Below, piece after piece: positions 1-12,737 of a stretch of 64,000 nt of DNA. Each line of letters begins with the position of its first letter. Position 1 is the first letter of the stretch. Source of the DNA: Mytilus californianus (taxonomy: Eukaryota; Mollusca; Bivalvia; Mytilida; Mytilidae); NCBI RefSeq assembly GCF_021869535.1, contig NW_026262712.1, positions 103,358,140 to 103,422,139 of the forward strand, given 5' to 3'. Under the pieces are notes generated by a model. That model was not told the DNA's origin, made no database searches, and was given only the letters and a program-made list of their open reading frames with translations. The position numbers and the translations under genes are program-made.

Positions 1-1733
1 TTTCTTCCTTTCTCCAGAACAGATAGAAAAACTCAGGGTAAAAATTCATAGAACCGAGACAAGGGGCAGTGGCAAATATTTCATGTTTATTTTGAACACA
101 GAGAGGATTAACCCGGCATCCTTTGCCAAAAATAACCTTCTTTTTCTTCTATGTGCCTTCGGACTTTATGTTTTGAATGGTAGTTTCACTTTTCATATTC
201 GGTATTTATTCTAATTTAAGCTCCACGTGGTAAAAATGACGTGATGCAGGAATATAGTATCTTGGAGTTAGTCTATTTCTTTCTTTTCGGACGGGGACAA
301 CAAGCAGTCAACATGCATGTGTATAACGGCACAGTATTCTTATTAAATAAAGAAAGTTTCCGGTGCAGTACATGAATAGATCGGTTAGAAAGCAAGATTT
401 AAATTTTAATTAAATTGGAGGGTTGAAAATAGAGAGCACCAAAAAAAAGGGGGGTTGTTGTTGTTCCACAGAGAATATTTCCTTCTTGTGAACTCTACAT
501 TTGAAAGGTTTATTTTTTTTTTTTATTTAATTAAAAGAGAGAAAAACAAATGTAAGACAAATTGTGAAAGGTCTTTCTTCCTTTCTCCCAGTAACAGATA
601 GAAAACTCAGGGTAAAAATTCATAGAACCAAGATAAGGGGCAGTGGCAAATATTTCATGTATATTTTTAACACAGAGAATATTACCCCGGCATCCTTTGC
701 CAAAAATCACCTTCTTTTTCTTCTATGTGGCTTCGGACTTTATGTTTTGAATGGTAGTTTCACTTTCCATATTCGGTATTTATTCTAATTTAAGCTCCAC
801 GTGGTAAAAATGACGTGATGCAGGAATATAGTATCTTGGAGTTAGGCTATTTCTTTCTTTTGGGGCGGGGACTCCAAGCAGTCAACATGCATGTGTATAA
901 CGGCACAGTATTCTTATTAAATAAAGTTGCCGGTGTAGTATATGAATAGATCGGTTAGAAAGCAAGGTTTTAATTTTAATTAAATTGGAGGGTTGAAAAT
1001 AGAGAGCACCAAAAAAAAGGAGGGGGGGATGTTGTTCCACAGGGAATATTTCCTTCTTGTGAACTCTACATTTGAAAGGTTTATTTTTTTTTTATTTAAT
1101 TAAAAGAGAGAAAAACAAATGTAATGGAAATTGTAAAAGGTCTTTCTTCGTTCTCCCAGTAACAGATAGAAAACTCAGGGTAAAAATTCATAGAACCGAG
1201 ATAAGGGGCAGTGGCAAATATTTCATGTATATTTTAAACACAGAGAGGATTACCCCGGCACTCTTTGCCAAAAATAACCTTCTTTTTCTTCTATGTGGCT
1301 TCGGACTTTATGTTTTGAATGGTAGTTTCATTTTCAATATTCGGTTTTTATTCTAATTTAAGCTCCACGTGGTAAAAATGAAGTGATGCAGGAATATAGT
1401 ATCTTGGAGTTAGGCTATTTCTTTCTTTTGGGGCGGAAGCTCCAAGCAGTCAACATGCATGATTGTGTATAACGGCACAGTATTCTTATATAATAAAGAA
1501 AGTTGCCAGTGTAGTACATGAATAGATCGGTTAGAGAGCAAGGTTTTAATTTTAATTCGATTGGAGGGTTGAAAATAGAGAGCACCAAAAAAAAGGAGGG
1601 GGGGATGTTGTTCCACAGGGAATATTTCCTTCTTGTGAACTCTACATTTGAAAGGTTTATTTTTCTTTATTTAATTAAAAGAGAGTAACATAAATGTAAG
1701 ACAAATTGTGAAAGGTCTTTCTTCCTTTCTCCC
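1..1733. repeat. Array block 1: three short monomers
   Basis: Three ~570-bp monomers without the extra segment. The first is cut by the window edge and lacks the usual ccagtaac before its anchor (it reads ccagaac). These copies carry the ccacgtgg...tgacgtg variant and a shorter G-run than the middle blocks, so they are the most diverged end of the array. Confidence 0.8.
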
Positions 1734-4224
1734 ATACCAAGAAATTGCCTCCGTTGAAATTTTGCAAACATCGCATAGAGCAAATAACGTGGATGATTAA
1801 TATTGACTATTTGGTATATGGCTGTCTTCTAAGCGAGAGGTACACGCAGGTCGTAAATTAATTTTTTGAATGGAATTTTTTGCAAGGATTTCTTGGCATG
1901 TAACAGATAGAAAACTCAGGGTAAAAATTCATAGAACCGAGACAAGGGGCAATGGCAAATATTTTATGTATATTTTGAACACAGAGAGGATTACCCCAGC
2001 ACCCTTTGCCGAAAATAACCTTCTTTTTCTTCTGTGTGCCTTCGGACTTTATGTTTTCAATGGTAGTTTTACTTTCCATATTCGGCATTTATTCTATTTA
2101 AGCTTCGTGGTAAAAATCACGTGATGCAGGAATATAGTATCTTGGAGTGAGGCTATTTCTTTCTTTTGGGGCGGGGACTCCAAGCAGTCAACATGCATGT
2201 GTATAACGGCACAGTATTCTTATTAAATAAAGAAAGTTGCCGGTGAAGTACATGAATAGATCGGTTAGAAAGCAAGGTTTTAATTTTAATTAGATTGGAG
2301 GGTTGAAAATAGAGAGCACCAAAATAAAAGGAGGGGGGGGGGTTGTTGTTGTTCCACAGGGAATATTTCCTTCTTGTGAACTCTACATTTGAAAGGTTTA
2401 TTTTTTTTTTTTATTTAATTAAAAAAGAGAAAAACTAATGTAAGACAAATTGTGAAAGGTCTTTCTTCCTTTCTCCCAGTAACAGATAGAAAACTCAGGG
2501 TAAAAATTTATAGAACCGAGATAAGGGGCAGTGGCAAATATTTCATGTATATTTTTAACACAGAGGATTACCCCGGCACCCTTTGCCAAAAAAATAACCA
2601 TCTTTTTCTTCTATGTGGCTTCGGACTTTATGTTTTGAATGGTAGTTTCACTTTCCATATTCGGTATTTATTCTATTTAAGCTTCGAGGTAAAAATCAGG
2701 TGATGCAGGAGTATACTAGTATCTTGGAGTTAGGCTATTTCTTTCTGTTTGGTCGGGGACTCCAAGCAGTCAACATGCATGTGTATAACGGCACAGTATT
2801 CTTATTAAATAAAGAAAGTTGCCGGTAAAGTATATGAATAGATCGGTTAGAAAGCAAGGTTTTAATTTTAATTAGATTGGAGGGTTGAAAATAGAGAGCA
2901 CCAAAAAAAGGGGGGTTGTTGTTGTTCCACAGGGAATATTTCCTTCTTGTGAACTCTGCATTTGAAAGGTTTTTTTTTCTTTCTTAATTAAAAGAGAGAA
3001 AAACAAATGTAAGACAAATTGTGAAAGGTCTTTCTTCCTTTCTCCCAGTAACAGATGGAAAACTCAGGGTAAAAATTCATAGAACCGAGATAAGGGTCAG
3101 TGGCAAATATTTCATGTATATTTTTAACATAGAGAGGATTACCCCGGCACCCTTTGCCAAAAAAATAACGATCTTTTTCTTCTATGTGGCTTCGGACTTT
3201 ATGTTTTGAATGGTATATTCACTTTCCATATTCGGTATTTATTCTATTGAAGCTTCGTGGTAAAAATCACGTGATGCAGGAATATAGTAACTTGGAAATA
3301 GGCTATTTCTTTCTTTTGGGGCGGGGACTCCAAGCAGTCAACATGCATGTGTATAACGGCACAGTATTCTTATTAAATAAAGAAAGTTGCCGGTGAAGTA
3401 CATGAATAGATTGGTTAGAAAGCAAGGTTTTAATTTTAATTAGATTGGAGGGTTGAAAATAGAGAGCACCAAAAAAAGGGAGGGGGGGGGGGGGGGGGGT
3501 GGGGGTGTTGTTCCACAGGGAATATTTCCTTCTTGTGAACTCTACATTTGAAAGGTTAATTTTTTTTTATTTAATTAAAAGAGAGAAAAACAAATGTAAG
3601 ACAAATTGTGAAAGGTCTTTCTTCCTTTCTCCCAGTAACAGATAGAAAACTCAGGGTAAAAATTCATAGAACCCAGAGAAGGGGCAGTGGCAAATGTTTC
3701 ATGTTTATTTTTAACACAGAGAGGATTACCCCGGCACCCTTTGCCCAAAAAATAACCATCTTTTTCTTCTATGTGGCTTCGGACTTTATGTTTTGAATGG
3801 TAGTTTCACTCTCCATATTCGGTATTTATTATAATTTAAGCTCCACGTGGTAAAACTCAGGTGATGCAGGAATATAGTATCTTGGAGTTAGGCTATTTCT
3901 TTCTTTTGGGGTGGGGATTCCAAGCAGTCAACATGCATGTGTATAACGGCACAGTATTCTTATTAAATAAAGAAAGTTGCCGGTAAAGTACATGAATAGA
4001 TCGGTTAGAAAGCAAGGTTTTAATTTTAATTAGATTGGAGGGTTGAAAATAGAGAGCACCAGAAAAAAAGGGAGGGGGGGGGGGGGGGGGGGGGGTGTTG
4101 TTCCACAGGGAATATTTCCTTCTTGTGAACTCTACATTTGAAAGGTTTTTTTTTTTTTTATTTAATTAAAAGAGAGAAAAACAAATGTAAGACAAATTGT
4201 GAAAGGTCTTTCTTCATTTCTCCC
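1734..4224. repeat. Array block 2: extra segment plus four monomers
   Basis: The block opens with a short form of the extra segment (1734-1898), which lacks the aatcaaatctttaactac...aggaggtcc part present in later copies. It is followed by four monomers (anchors 1901, 2481, 3049, 3637). The G-runs here are among the longest of the array (3482-3499 and 4074-4095). Confidence 0.8.
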
Positions 4225-6169
4225 ATACCAAGAAATTGCCTCCGTTGAAAATCAGCAAACATCCCACAGAGCAAATTACGTGGATGATTAATATTGACCA
4301 TTTGGTATACGGCTGTGTTCTAAGCGAGACGTACACGCAGGTCGTAAATTAATTTATTGAATGAAATCAAATCTTTAACTACTAATAGGTGCCGTAGGAG
4401 GTCCACCGGAATTTTTAGCGAGGATTTCTTGGCATGTAACAGATAGAAAACTCAGGGTAAAAATTTATAGAACCGAGACAAGGGGCAGTGGCAAATATTT
4501 CATGTATATTTTGAACACAGAGAGGATTACCCCAGCACCCTTTGCCGAAAATAACCTTCTTTTTCTTCTATGTGCCTTCGGACTTTATGTTTTGAATGGT
4601 AGTTTCACTTTCCATATTCGGTATTTATTCTATTTAAGCTTCGAGGTAAAAATCACGTGATGCAGGAGTATAGTATCTTGGAGTTAGGCTATTTCTTTCT
4701 GTTGGGTCGGGGACTCCAAGCAGTCAACATGCATGTGTATAACGGCACAGTATTCTTATTAAATAAAGAAAGTTGCCGGTAAAGTATATGAATAGATCGG
4801 TTAGAAAGCAAGGTTTTTTATTTTAATTAGATTGGAGGGTTGAAAATGGAGAGCACCAAAAAAAGGGGGGTTGTTGTTGTTCCACAGGGAATATTTCCTT
4901 CTTGTGAAGTCTACATTTGAAAGGTTTTTTTTTTTCTTTCTTAATTAAAAGAGAGAAAAACAAATGTAAGACAAATTGTGAAAGGTCTTTCTTCCTTTCT
5001 CCCAGTAACAGATAGAAAACTCAGGGTAAAAATTCATAGAACCCAGATAAGGGGCAGTGGCAAATATTTCATGTATAGTTTTAACATAGAGAGGATTACC
5101 CCGGCACCCTTTGCCAAAAAAATAACGATCTTTTTCTTCTATGTGGCTTCGGACTTTATGTTTTGAATGGTATATTCACTTTCCATATTCGGTATTTATT
5201 CTATTGAAGCTTCGTGGTAAAAATCACGTGATGCAGGAATATAGTAACTTGGAAATAGGCTATTTCTTTCTTTTGGGGCGGGGACTCCAAGCAGTCAACA
5301 TGCATGTGTATAACGGCACAGTATTCTTATTAAATAAAGAAAGTTGCCGGTGAAGTACATGAATAGATTGGTTAGAAAGCAAGGTTTTAATTTTAATTAG
5401 ATTGGAGGGTTGAAAATAGAGAGCACCAAAAAAAGGGAGGGGGGGGGGGGGGTGGGGGTGTTGTTCCACAGGGAATATTTCCTTCTTGTGAACTCTACAT
5501 TTGAAAGGTTAATTTTTTTTTATTTAATTAAAAGAGAGAAAAACAAATGTAAGACAAATTGTGAAAGGTCTTTCTTCCTTTCTCCCAGTAACAGATAGAA
5601 AACTCAGGGTAAAAATTCATAGAACCCAGAGAAGGGGCAGTGGCAAATGTTTCATGTTTATTTTTAACACAGAGAGGATTACCCCGGCACCCTTTGCCAA
5701 AAAAATAACCATCTTTTTCTTCTATGTGGCTTCGGACTTTATGTTTTGAATGGTAGTTTCACTCTCCATATTCGGTATTTATTATAATTTAAGCTCCACG
5801 TGGTAAAACTCAGGTGATGCAGGAATATAGTATCTTGGAGTTAGGCTATTTCTTTCTTTTGGGGTTGGGATTCCAAGCAGTCAACATGCATGTGTATAAC
5901 GGCACAGTATTCTTATTAAATAAAGAAAGTTGCCGGTAAAGTACATGAATAGATCGGTTAGAAAGCAAGGTTTTAATTTTAATTAGATTGGAGGGTTGAA
6001 AATAGAGAGCACCAGAAAAAAAGGGAAAGGGGGGGGGGGGGTGTTGTTCCACAGGGAATATTTCCTTCTTGTGAACTCTACATTTGAAAGGTTTTTTTTT
6101 TTTTATTTAATTAAAAGAGAGAAAAACAAATGTAAGACAAATTGTGAAAGGTCTTTCTTCATTTCTCCC
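4225..6169. repeat. Array block 3: full higher-order unit (A-B-C)
   Basis: A full-length extra segment followed by three distinguishable monomers. Type A has gaggtaaaaatcacgtg and tgttgggtcgggg. Type B has aacatagagagg and taacttggaaatagg. Type C has gagaaggggcag and aaactcaggtgatg. Block length is 1945 bp. The near identity to block 5 in types and order shows that amplification happened at the level of the whole block. Confidence 0.85.
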
Positions 6170-7531
6170 ATACCAAGAAATTGCCTCCGTTGAAAATCAG
6201 CAAACATCCCACAGAGCAAATTACGTGGATGATTAATATTGACCATTTGGTATACGGCTGTGTTCTAAGCGAGACGTACACGCAGGTCGTAAATTAATTT
6301 ATTGAATGAAATCAAATCTTTAACTACTAATAGGTGCCGTAGGAGGTCCACCGGAATTTTTAGCGAGGATTTCTTGGCATGTAACAGATAGAAAACTCAG
6401 GGTAAAAATTTATAGAACCGAGACAAGGGGCAGTGGCAAATATTTCATGTATATTTTGAACACAGAGAGGATTATCCCAGCACCCTTTGCCGAAAATAAC
6501 CTTCTTTTTCTTCTATGTGCCTTCGGACTTTATGTTTTGAATGGTAGTTTCACTTTCCATATTCGGTATTTATTCTATTTAAGCTTCGAGGTAAAAATCA
6601 CGTGATGCAGGAGTATAGTATCTTGGAGTTAGGCTATTTCTTTCTGTTGGGTCGGGGACTCCAAGCAGTCAACATGCATGTGTATAACGGCACAGTATTC
6701 TTATTAAATAAAGAAAGTTGCCGGTAAAGTATATGAATAGATCGGTTAGAAAGCAAGGTTTTAATTTTAATTAGATTGGAGGGTTGAAAATAGAGAGCAC
6801 CAAAAAAAGGGGGGTTGTTGTTGTTCCACAGGGAATATTTCCTTCTTGTGAAGTCTACATTTGAAAGGTTTTTTTTTTTCTTTCTTAATTAAAAGAGAGA
6901 AAAACAAATGTAAGACAAATTGTGAAAGGTCTTTCTTCCTTTCTCCCAGTAACAGATAGAAAACTCAGGGTAAAAATTCATAGAACCCAGATAAGGGGCA
7001 GTGGCAAATATTTCATGTATAGTTTTAACATAGAGAGGATTACCCCGGCACCCTTTGCCAAAAAAATAACGATCTTTTTCTTCTATGTGGCTTCGGACTT
7101 TATGTTTTGAATGGTATATTCACTTTCCATATTCGGTATTTATTCTATTGAAGCTTCGTGGTAAAAATCACGTGATGCAGGAATATAGTAACTTGGAAAT
7201 AGGCTATTTCTTTCTTTTGGGGCGGGGACTCCAAGCAGTCAACATGCATGTGTATAACGGCACAGTATTCTTGTTAAATAAAGAAAGTTGCCGGTGAAGT
7301 ACATGAATAGATTGGTTAGAAAGCAAGGTTTTAATTCTAATTAGATTGGAGGGTTGAAAATAGAGAGCACCAAAAAAAAGGGAGGGGGGGGGGGGTGGGG
7401 GTGTTGTTCCACAGGGAATATTTCCTTCTTGTGAACTCTACATTTGAAAGGTTTTTTTTTTTTTTTATTTAATTAAAAGAGAGAAAAACAAATGTAAGAC
7501 AAATTGTGAAAGGTCTTTCTTCATTTCTCCC
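6170..7531. repeat. Array block 4: higher-order unit missing monomer C
   Basis: The same extra segment with A and B monomers, then directly the next extra segment, giving 1362 bp instead of about 1945. The missing piece equals one C monomer, as expected from unequal exchange between monomers. Confidence 0.85.
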
Positions 7532-9477
7532 ATACCAAGAAATTGCCTCCGTTGAAAATCAGCAAACATCCCACAGAGCAAATTACGTGGATGATTAATA
7601 TTGACCATTTGGTATATGGCTGTGTTCTAAGCGAGACGTACACGCAGGTCGTAAATTAATTTATTGAATGAAATCAAATCTTTAACTACTAATAGGTGCC
7701 GTAGGAGGTCCACCGGAATTTTTAGCGAGGATTTCTTGGCATGTCACAGATAGAAAACTCAGGGTAAAAATTTATAGAACCGAGACAAGGGGCAGTGGCA
7801 AATATTTCATGTATATTTTGAACACAGAGAGGATTACCCCAGCACCCTTTGCCGAAAATAACCTTCTTTTTCTTCTATGTGCCGTCGGACTTTATGTTTT
7901 GAATGGTAGTTTCACTTTCCATATTCGGTATTTATTCTATTTACGCTTCGAGGTAAAAATCACGTGATGCAGGAGTATAGTATCTTGGAGTTAGGCTATT
8001 TCTTTCTGTTGGGTCGGGGACTCCAAGCAGTCAACATGCATGTGTATAACGGCACAGTATTCTTATTAAATAAAGAAAGTTGCCGGTAAAGTATATGAAT
8101 AGATCGGTTAGAAAGCAAGGTTTTAATTTTAATTAGATTGGAGGGTTGAAAATAGAGAGCACCAAAAAAAGGGGGGTTGTTGTTGTTCCACAGGGAATAT
8201 TTCCTTCTTGTGAACTCTACATTTGAAAGGTTTTTTTTTTTCTTTCTTAATTAAAAGAGAGAAAAACAAATGTAAGACAAATTGTGAAAGGTCTTTCTTC
8301 CTTTCTCCCAGTAACAGATAGAAAACTCAGGGTAAAAATTCATAGAACCCAGATAAGGGTCAGTGGCAAATATTTCATGTATATTTTTAACATAGAGAGG
8401 ATTACCCCGGCACCCTTTGCCAAAAAAATAACGATCTTTTTCTTCTATGTGGCTTCGGACTTTATGTTTTGAATGGTATATTCACTTTCCATATTCGGTA
8501 TTTATTCTATTGAAGCTTTGTGGTAAAAATCACGTGATGCAGGAATATAGTAACTTGGAAATAGGCTATTTCTTTCTTTTGGGGCGGGGACTCCAAGCAG
8601 TCAACATGCATGTGTATAACGGCACAGTATTCTTATTAAATAAAGAAAGTTGCCGGTGAAGTACATGAATAGATTGGTTAGAAAGCAAGGTTTTAATTTT
8701 AATTAGATTGGAGGGTTGAAAATAGAGAGCACCAAAAAAAAGGGAGGGGGGGGGGGGGGTGGGGGTGTTGTTCCACAGGGAATATTTCCTTCTTGTGAAC
8801 TCTACATTTGAAAGGTTAATTTTTTTTTTTATTTATTTAAAAGAGAGAAAAACAAATGTAAGACAAATTGTGAAAGGTCTTTCTTCCTTTCTCCCAGTAA
8901 CAGATAGAAAACTCAGGGTAAAAATTCATAGAACCCAGATAAGGGGCAGTGGAAAATATTTCATGTATATTTTTAACACAGAGAGGATTACCCCGGCACC
9001 CTTTGCCAAAAAAATAACCATCTTTTTCTTCTATGTGGCTTCGGACTTTATGTTTTGAATGGTAGTTTCACTCTCCATATTCGGTATTTATTCTAATTTA
9101 AGCTCCACGTGGTAAAACTCAGGTGATGCAGGAATATAGTATCTTGGAGTTAGGCTATTTCTTTCTTTTGGGGTGGGGATTCCAAGCAGTCAACATGCAT
9201 GTGTATAACGGCACAGTATTCTTATTAAATAAAGAAAGTTGCCGGTAAAGTACATGAATAGATCGGTTAGAAAGCAAGGTTTTAATTTTAATTAGATTGG
9301 AGGGTTGAAAATAGAGAGCACCAAAAAAAAAGGGAAAAGGGGGGGGGGGTGTTGTTCCACAGGGAATATTTCCTTCTTGTGAACTCTACATTTGAAAGGT
9401 TTCTTTTTTTTTATTTAATTAAAAGAGAGAAAAACAAATGTAAGACAAATTGTGAAAGGTCTTTCTTCATTTCTCCC
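7532..9477. repeat. Array block 5: full higher-order unit (A-B-C)
   Basis: Extra segment plus A, B and C monomers, 1946 bp. Anchors 7743 (with a gtcacagatag variant), 8312 and 8899. The third monomer is C-like but has ataaggggcag instead of gagaaggggcag. Confidence 0.85.
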
Positions 9478-10245
9478 ATACGAAGAAATTGCCTCCGTTG
9501 AAAATCAGCAAACATCCCACAGAGCAAATTACGTGGATGATTAATATTGACCATTTGGTATATGGCTGTGTTCTAAGCGAGACGTACACGCAGGTCGTAA
9601 ATTAATTTATTGAATGAAATCAAATCTTTAACTACTAATGGGTGCCGTAGGAGGTCCATCGGATTTTTTAGCGAGAATTTCCTGGCATGTAACAGATAGA
9701 AAACTCAGGGTAAAAATTCATAGAACCGAGACAAGGAGCAGTGGTAAATGTTTCATGTATATTTTGAACACAGAGAGGATTACCCCGGCACCCTTTGCCA
9801 AAAATAACCTTCTTTTTCTTCTATGTGCCTTCGGAATTTATGTTTTGAATTGTAGTTTCACTTTCCATATTCGGTATTTATTCTAATTTTATGCTCGACG
9901 TGGTAAAAATCACGTGATGCAGGAATATAGTATCTTGGAGTTAGGCTATTTCTTTCTTTTCGGGCGGGGACTCCAAGCATGTGTATAACGGCACAGTATT
10001 CTTATTAAATAAAGTTGCCGGTCCGGTACATGAATAGATCGGTTAGAAAGCAAGGTTTTAATTTTTATTAGTTTGGAGGGTTGAAAATAGAGAGCACCAA
10101 AAAAAAAGGGGGGGGATTGTTGTTCCACAGGGAATATTTCCTTCTTGTGAACTCCACATTTGAAAGGTTTATTTCTTTTTTTATTTAATTAAAAGAGAGA
10201 AAAACAAATGTAAGACAAATTGTGAATGGTCTTTCTTCCTTTCTC
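9478..10245. repeat. Array block 6: extra segment plus last monomer
   Basis: Extra segment and one monomer, then the array stops within the ctttcttcctttctccc tract. The last monomer lacks the gcagtcaac part near 9978 and is diverged (tttggaggg, ctcgacgtgg), as terminal array copies usually are. Confidence 0.8.
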
Positions 10246-11261
10246 CCGCTTAGGGAAAATATTCCGAATGGATATAGCCAGCTAATACAGTTTCAGCACT
10301 TTCGTACTTATACAGGATAAAGAAATATACAGAAAAGCAAATACTTTTCTTAATAATTGTTAACAATGTTTAATCTCAGGTTTAAAAAAACCTGTATCGG
10401 ACATCACCCCCATCGGTCAAAAGTTTGCTGATGTTCATTTCTACCTTGTTGTCTTGTGTTAATATTTAAGGACGTTTCTGATTGATTTATCAACAGAACT
10501 GTTATAAATCGTAATATTGACGCGTTTTAGTTATACATCCCTAAATAAATGTAATTTTATCAGTCGAAAAGTCCATGACCCCAAGGAAAACGCGGGTATT
10601 ACTAGCTTCCATGCCAACATTTTGCCTGCATATTGCTTTATTATAGGTTGCACTTTTATAAATATAGACCATGCAATTTCCCAAAGGAACATTTTTTACG
10701 GCTAAAGCTCTGCCACTTTTACTATGAAGTTTCGTAAAAAATTATATCCTAGAATGAAAAGTTCATATGCACTTCAATTTTTTTCAAAGGTCTAAACATA
10801 GTGCTGTGCGGCATATTTTCAACATTTATATGCCCCGAACTTTTTGTGTTGACGTCATCGGTTCTTTCAACAGCATTGGAGGCAAAGACAACTTACGGAT
10901 GTATGTCAACAATAATGAGTAGTAATGGACGTAATTTTGTACTAAGCTAGCTGTCTCATTTGAATGAACCCTACAAATCCTTTTCATAAATATTTATAAT
11001 TTTCTCAACTTTCTATCATACAGACTAATTCAAAAGGGATATAGTTACGATACTGTTGTCAGGTCATTAAAGATGGCATTTTTTGGAATTAATATTGATT
11101 CACTCATAGGGTCTTAGCATTAGAAATAAACTCATTTATTTTAAAACCAGTTGTTGGCATGATACGGGTTATGTTCTTCTCATATATTTTATGATGGTAT
11201 GATACTAAACCCATAACAGGAGGGATTGTGCTTGATTTTCATATGATGAAGACATAATCTT
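10246..11261. other. Unassigned non-coding sequence
   Basis: AT-rich DNA right of the array. An open stretch at 10517-10705 (+) has no recognisable motif. No splice-consistent exon, RNA gene or tandem repeat was seen. The signal-peptide exon of the downstream receptor gene could lie here, but I could not identify it. Confidence 0.4.
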
Positions 11262-11722
11262 TCCAGCAGTTTAATTGATGTCTGGAGCTAGAATGTCAGT
11301 AACTGCTAGGAGTCCTTTGTTAATTTATGTTGATTATTGTCATTTTGGTTAGTTTCTTCTATTATCTATTCTAACATCAGACTCGGACTTCTTTTACTGT
11401 GCGTATTGCTGTGTATTTGTTTATTCCACATTGACTAGAGTCATAGGGGGAGGGTTGAAATCTTACAAAACATGTTTTAACCCGCCGCATTTATGCGCCT
11501 GTCCCAAGTCAGGAACCTCTGGCCTTTGTTAGTTTTGTATTTTTTTTTTAAACTTTGGTTCATTTATATGATTCGAAGTTTAGTGTGACGTCCATTTTCG
11601 CTGAACTAGTATACATTATTGTTTAAGACCCGTTGGTGGACTTGTGCCTTGGCTGTTTTCTACTCTTTGGTCGGGTTGTTGTCTCTTTTACGCATTCCCC
11701 GTTTTCCATTCTCAGTATAATT
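11262..11722 (+). repeat. Dispersed repeat, family M1 (copy 1)
   Basis: About 460 bp, clearly homologous to 51945-52440. Shared tracts include aggagtcctttgtt, tcggacttctttt, agggggagggttga, tcccaagtcagga, agtgtgacgtccatttt and ggtcgggttgttgtctct. The copy lacks the ggggccagctgaggacc part seen in the other one. I recognise the family as abundant in mussel DNA. No coding capacity. Confidence 0.8.
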
Positions 11723-12737
11723 CTTAAAATATATGAAATCTTAAAACAATGCTGAAATGAGAAAATAAGGATGACAAAAACTACTTAATAAAAAGAAAAT
11801 AGCACTATAAATTTCGTGCCTTCTAAGAGCGTTTCTGGATTCATGTTAACTAGGAACGCTCAAAGCCGAATATTTGAAAGCCACGTAGAAATGTTTAGAG
11901 TTGTATGACCAAAAAGAACCTAAAAGAATAATTTACCTGAAGGATATAAAAATATGGTATAGTGATAATTTGGATGTTGAAAAGTGTTTCATTCTGTCAT
12001 TTAATAATTAATATCTTTATATATATACTGGAAGATAGAAAAGAATGGACCCACCTGAAAATTTTTGAAGTATTGGTAAAAAAAAAAGGAAAATCAAGTG
12101 ACAAAAGACGAACCCTGTGAAATAAAAAATACAAACAATGGGCAACCAAACACTGAAAATTAAAGACAATTGGGGAGCATGACCCCGAAACTGGTGCAAC
12201 CTCAGGGTAAATAGCTTATGCTTCTTGCAAAACACCTCAGTCCTTGAACTTTAAAATGATTTGGATAAACAGAGGCCAGGATCCACGAAAAGCCAGATCC
12301 AGATTGATTTTCATATTTCAAAACAGCATGTAGATGTCAATTTTTTTGTGATAAATTTGTATTTATTCATTTTTTTTTAAATCAATAGAGAGAGTTCTTT
12401 TCCTGAAGTCATTGGGCAATTTTGTACCTAAATAGGAAATCAGAGCCAGCAACTAATTACGAGTTCGGACGTTACTAAATTAGCTATTTGTCAACATGTC
12501 AAAATGACGTCTGAAACATAATCTTTTTAATAAATTCAAGAGGACTGCATATTTGTTTATATATTTTCAATTAGTTTAATGAGATCATATAAATATCAGA
12601 TATGACTTAATATTCTGTAGGTTTTTATCAAATGAAATATAGAAAGATGAACAAAAACAAATTTGGTGGTCACGTCTGTCGCTTATATAGTTTAGCAAAA
12701 TAGAATTGATTGCAAACACTAGATTTGATATACCTTA
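11723..12737. other. Unassigned non-coding sequence
   Basis: AT-rich DNA with short A and T runs. A weak inverted pair (agagcgtttctgg and aggaacgctc, 11826-11862) is the only structure noted. The minus-strand open stretch at 12017-12235 has no recognisable motif. Confidence 0.4.

Larger units (their letters stand above)
1..10245. repeat. Tandem satellite-like array with higher-order structure
   Basis: Head-to-tail copies of a monomer of about 570 bp fill this stretch. The anchor acagatagaaaactcagg recurs near 20, 591, 1162, 1901, 2481, 3049, 3637, 4439, 5008, 5590, 6383, 6951, 7743, 8312, 8899 and 9689. Spacing is either about 566-588 bp or about 740-802 bp. The long spacing comes from an extra segment of about 165-215 bp (ataccaagaaattgcc to ggcat) at 1734, 4225, 6170, 7532 and 9478. 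Every monomer holds an A-run, a G-run of variable length, a T-run, a CACGTG site and an attaaataaag motif. Short open frames of 60-99 codons recur in the copies but start at GTG/TTG or drift with the homopolymer runs, so I do not call them genes. The array runs off the left edge and ends at about 10245. Confidence 0.95.

Noticed and set aside
564..9058. Repeated 60-100-codon open frames in the tandem array (MKGLSSFLPVTDRK and MWLRTLCFEWYIHF types)
   Set aside because: They recur because the DNA repeats; starts are GTG or TTG, lengths change with homopolymer runs, and no copy has splice or domain evidence.
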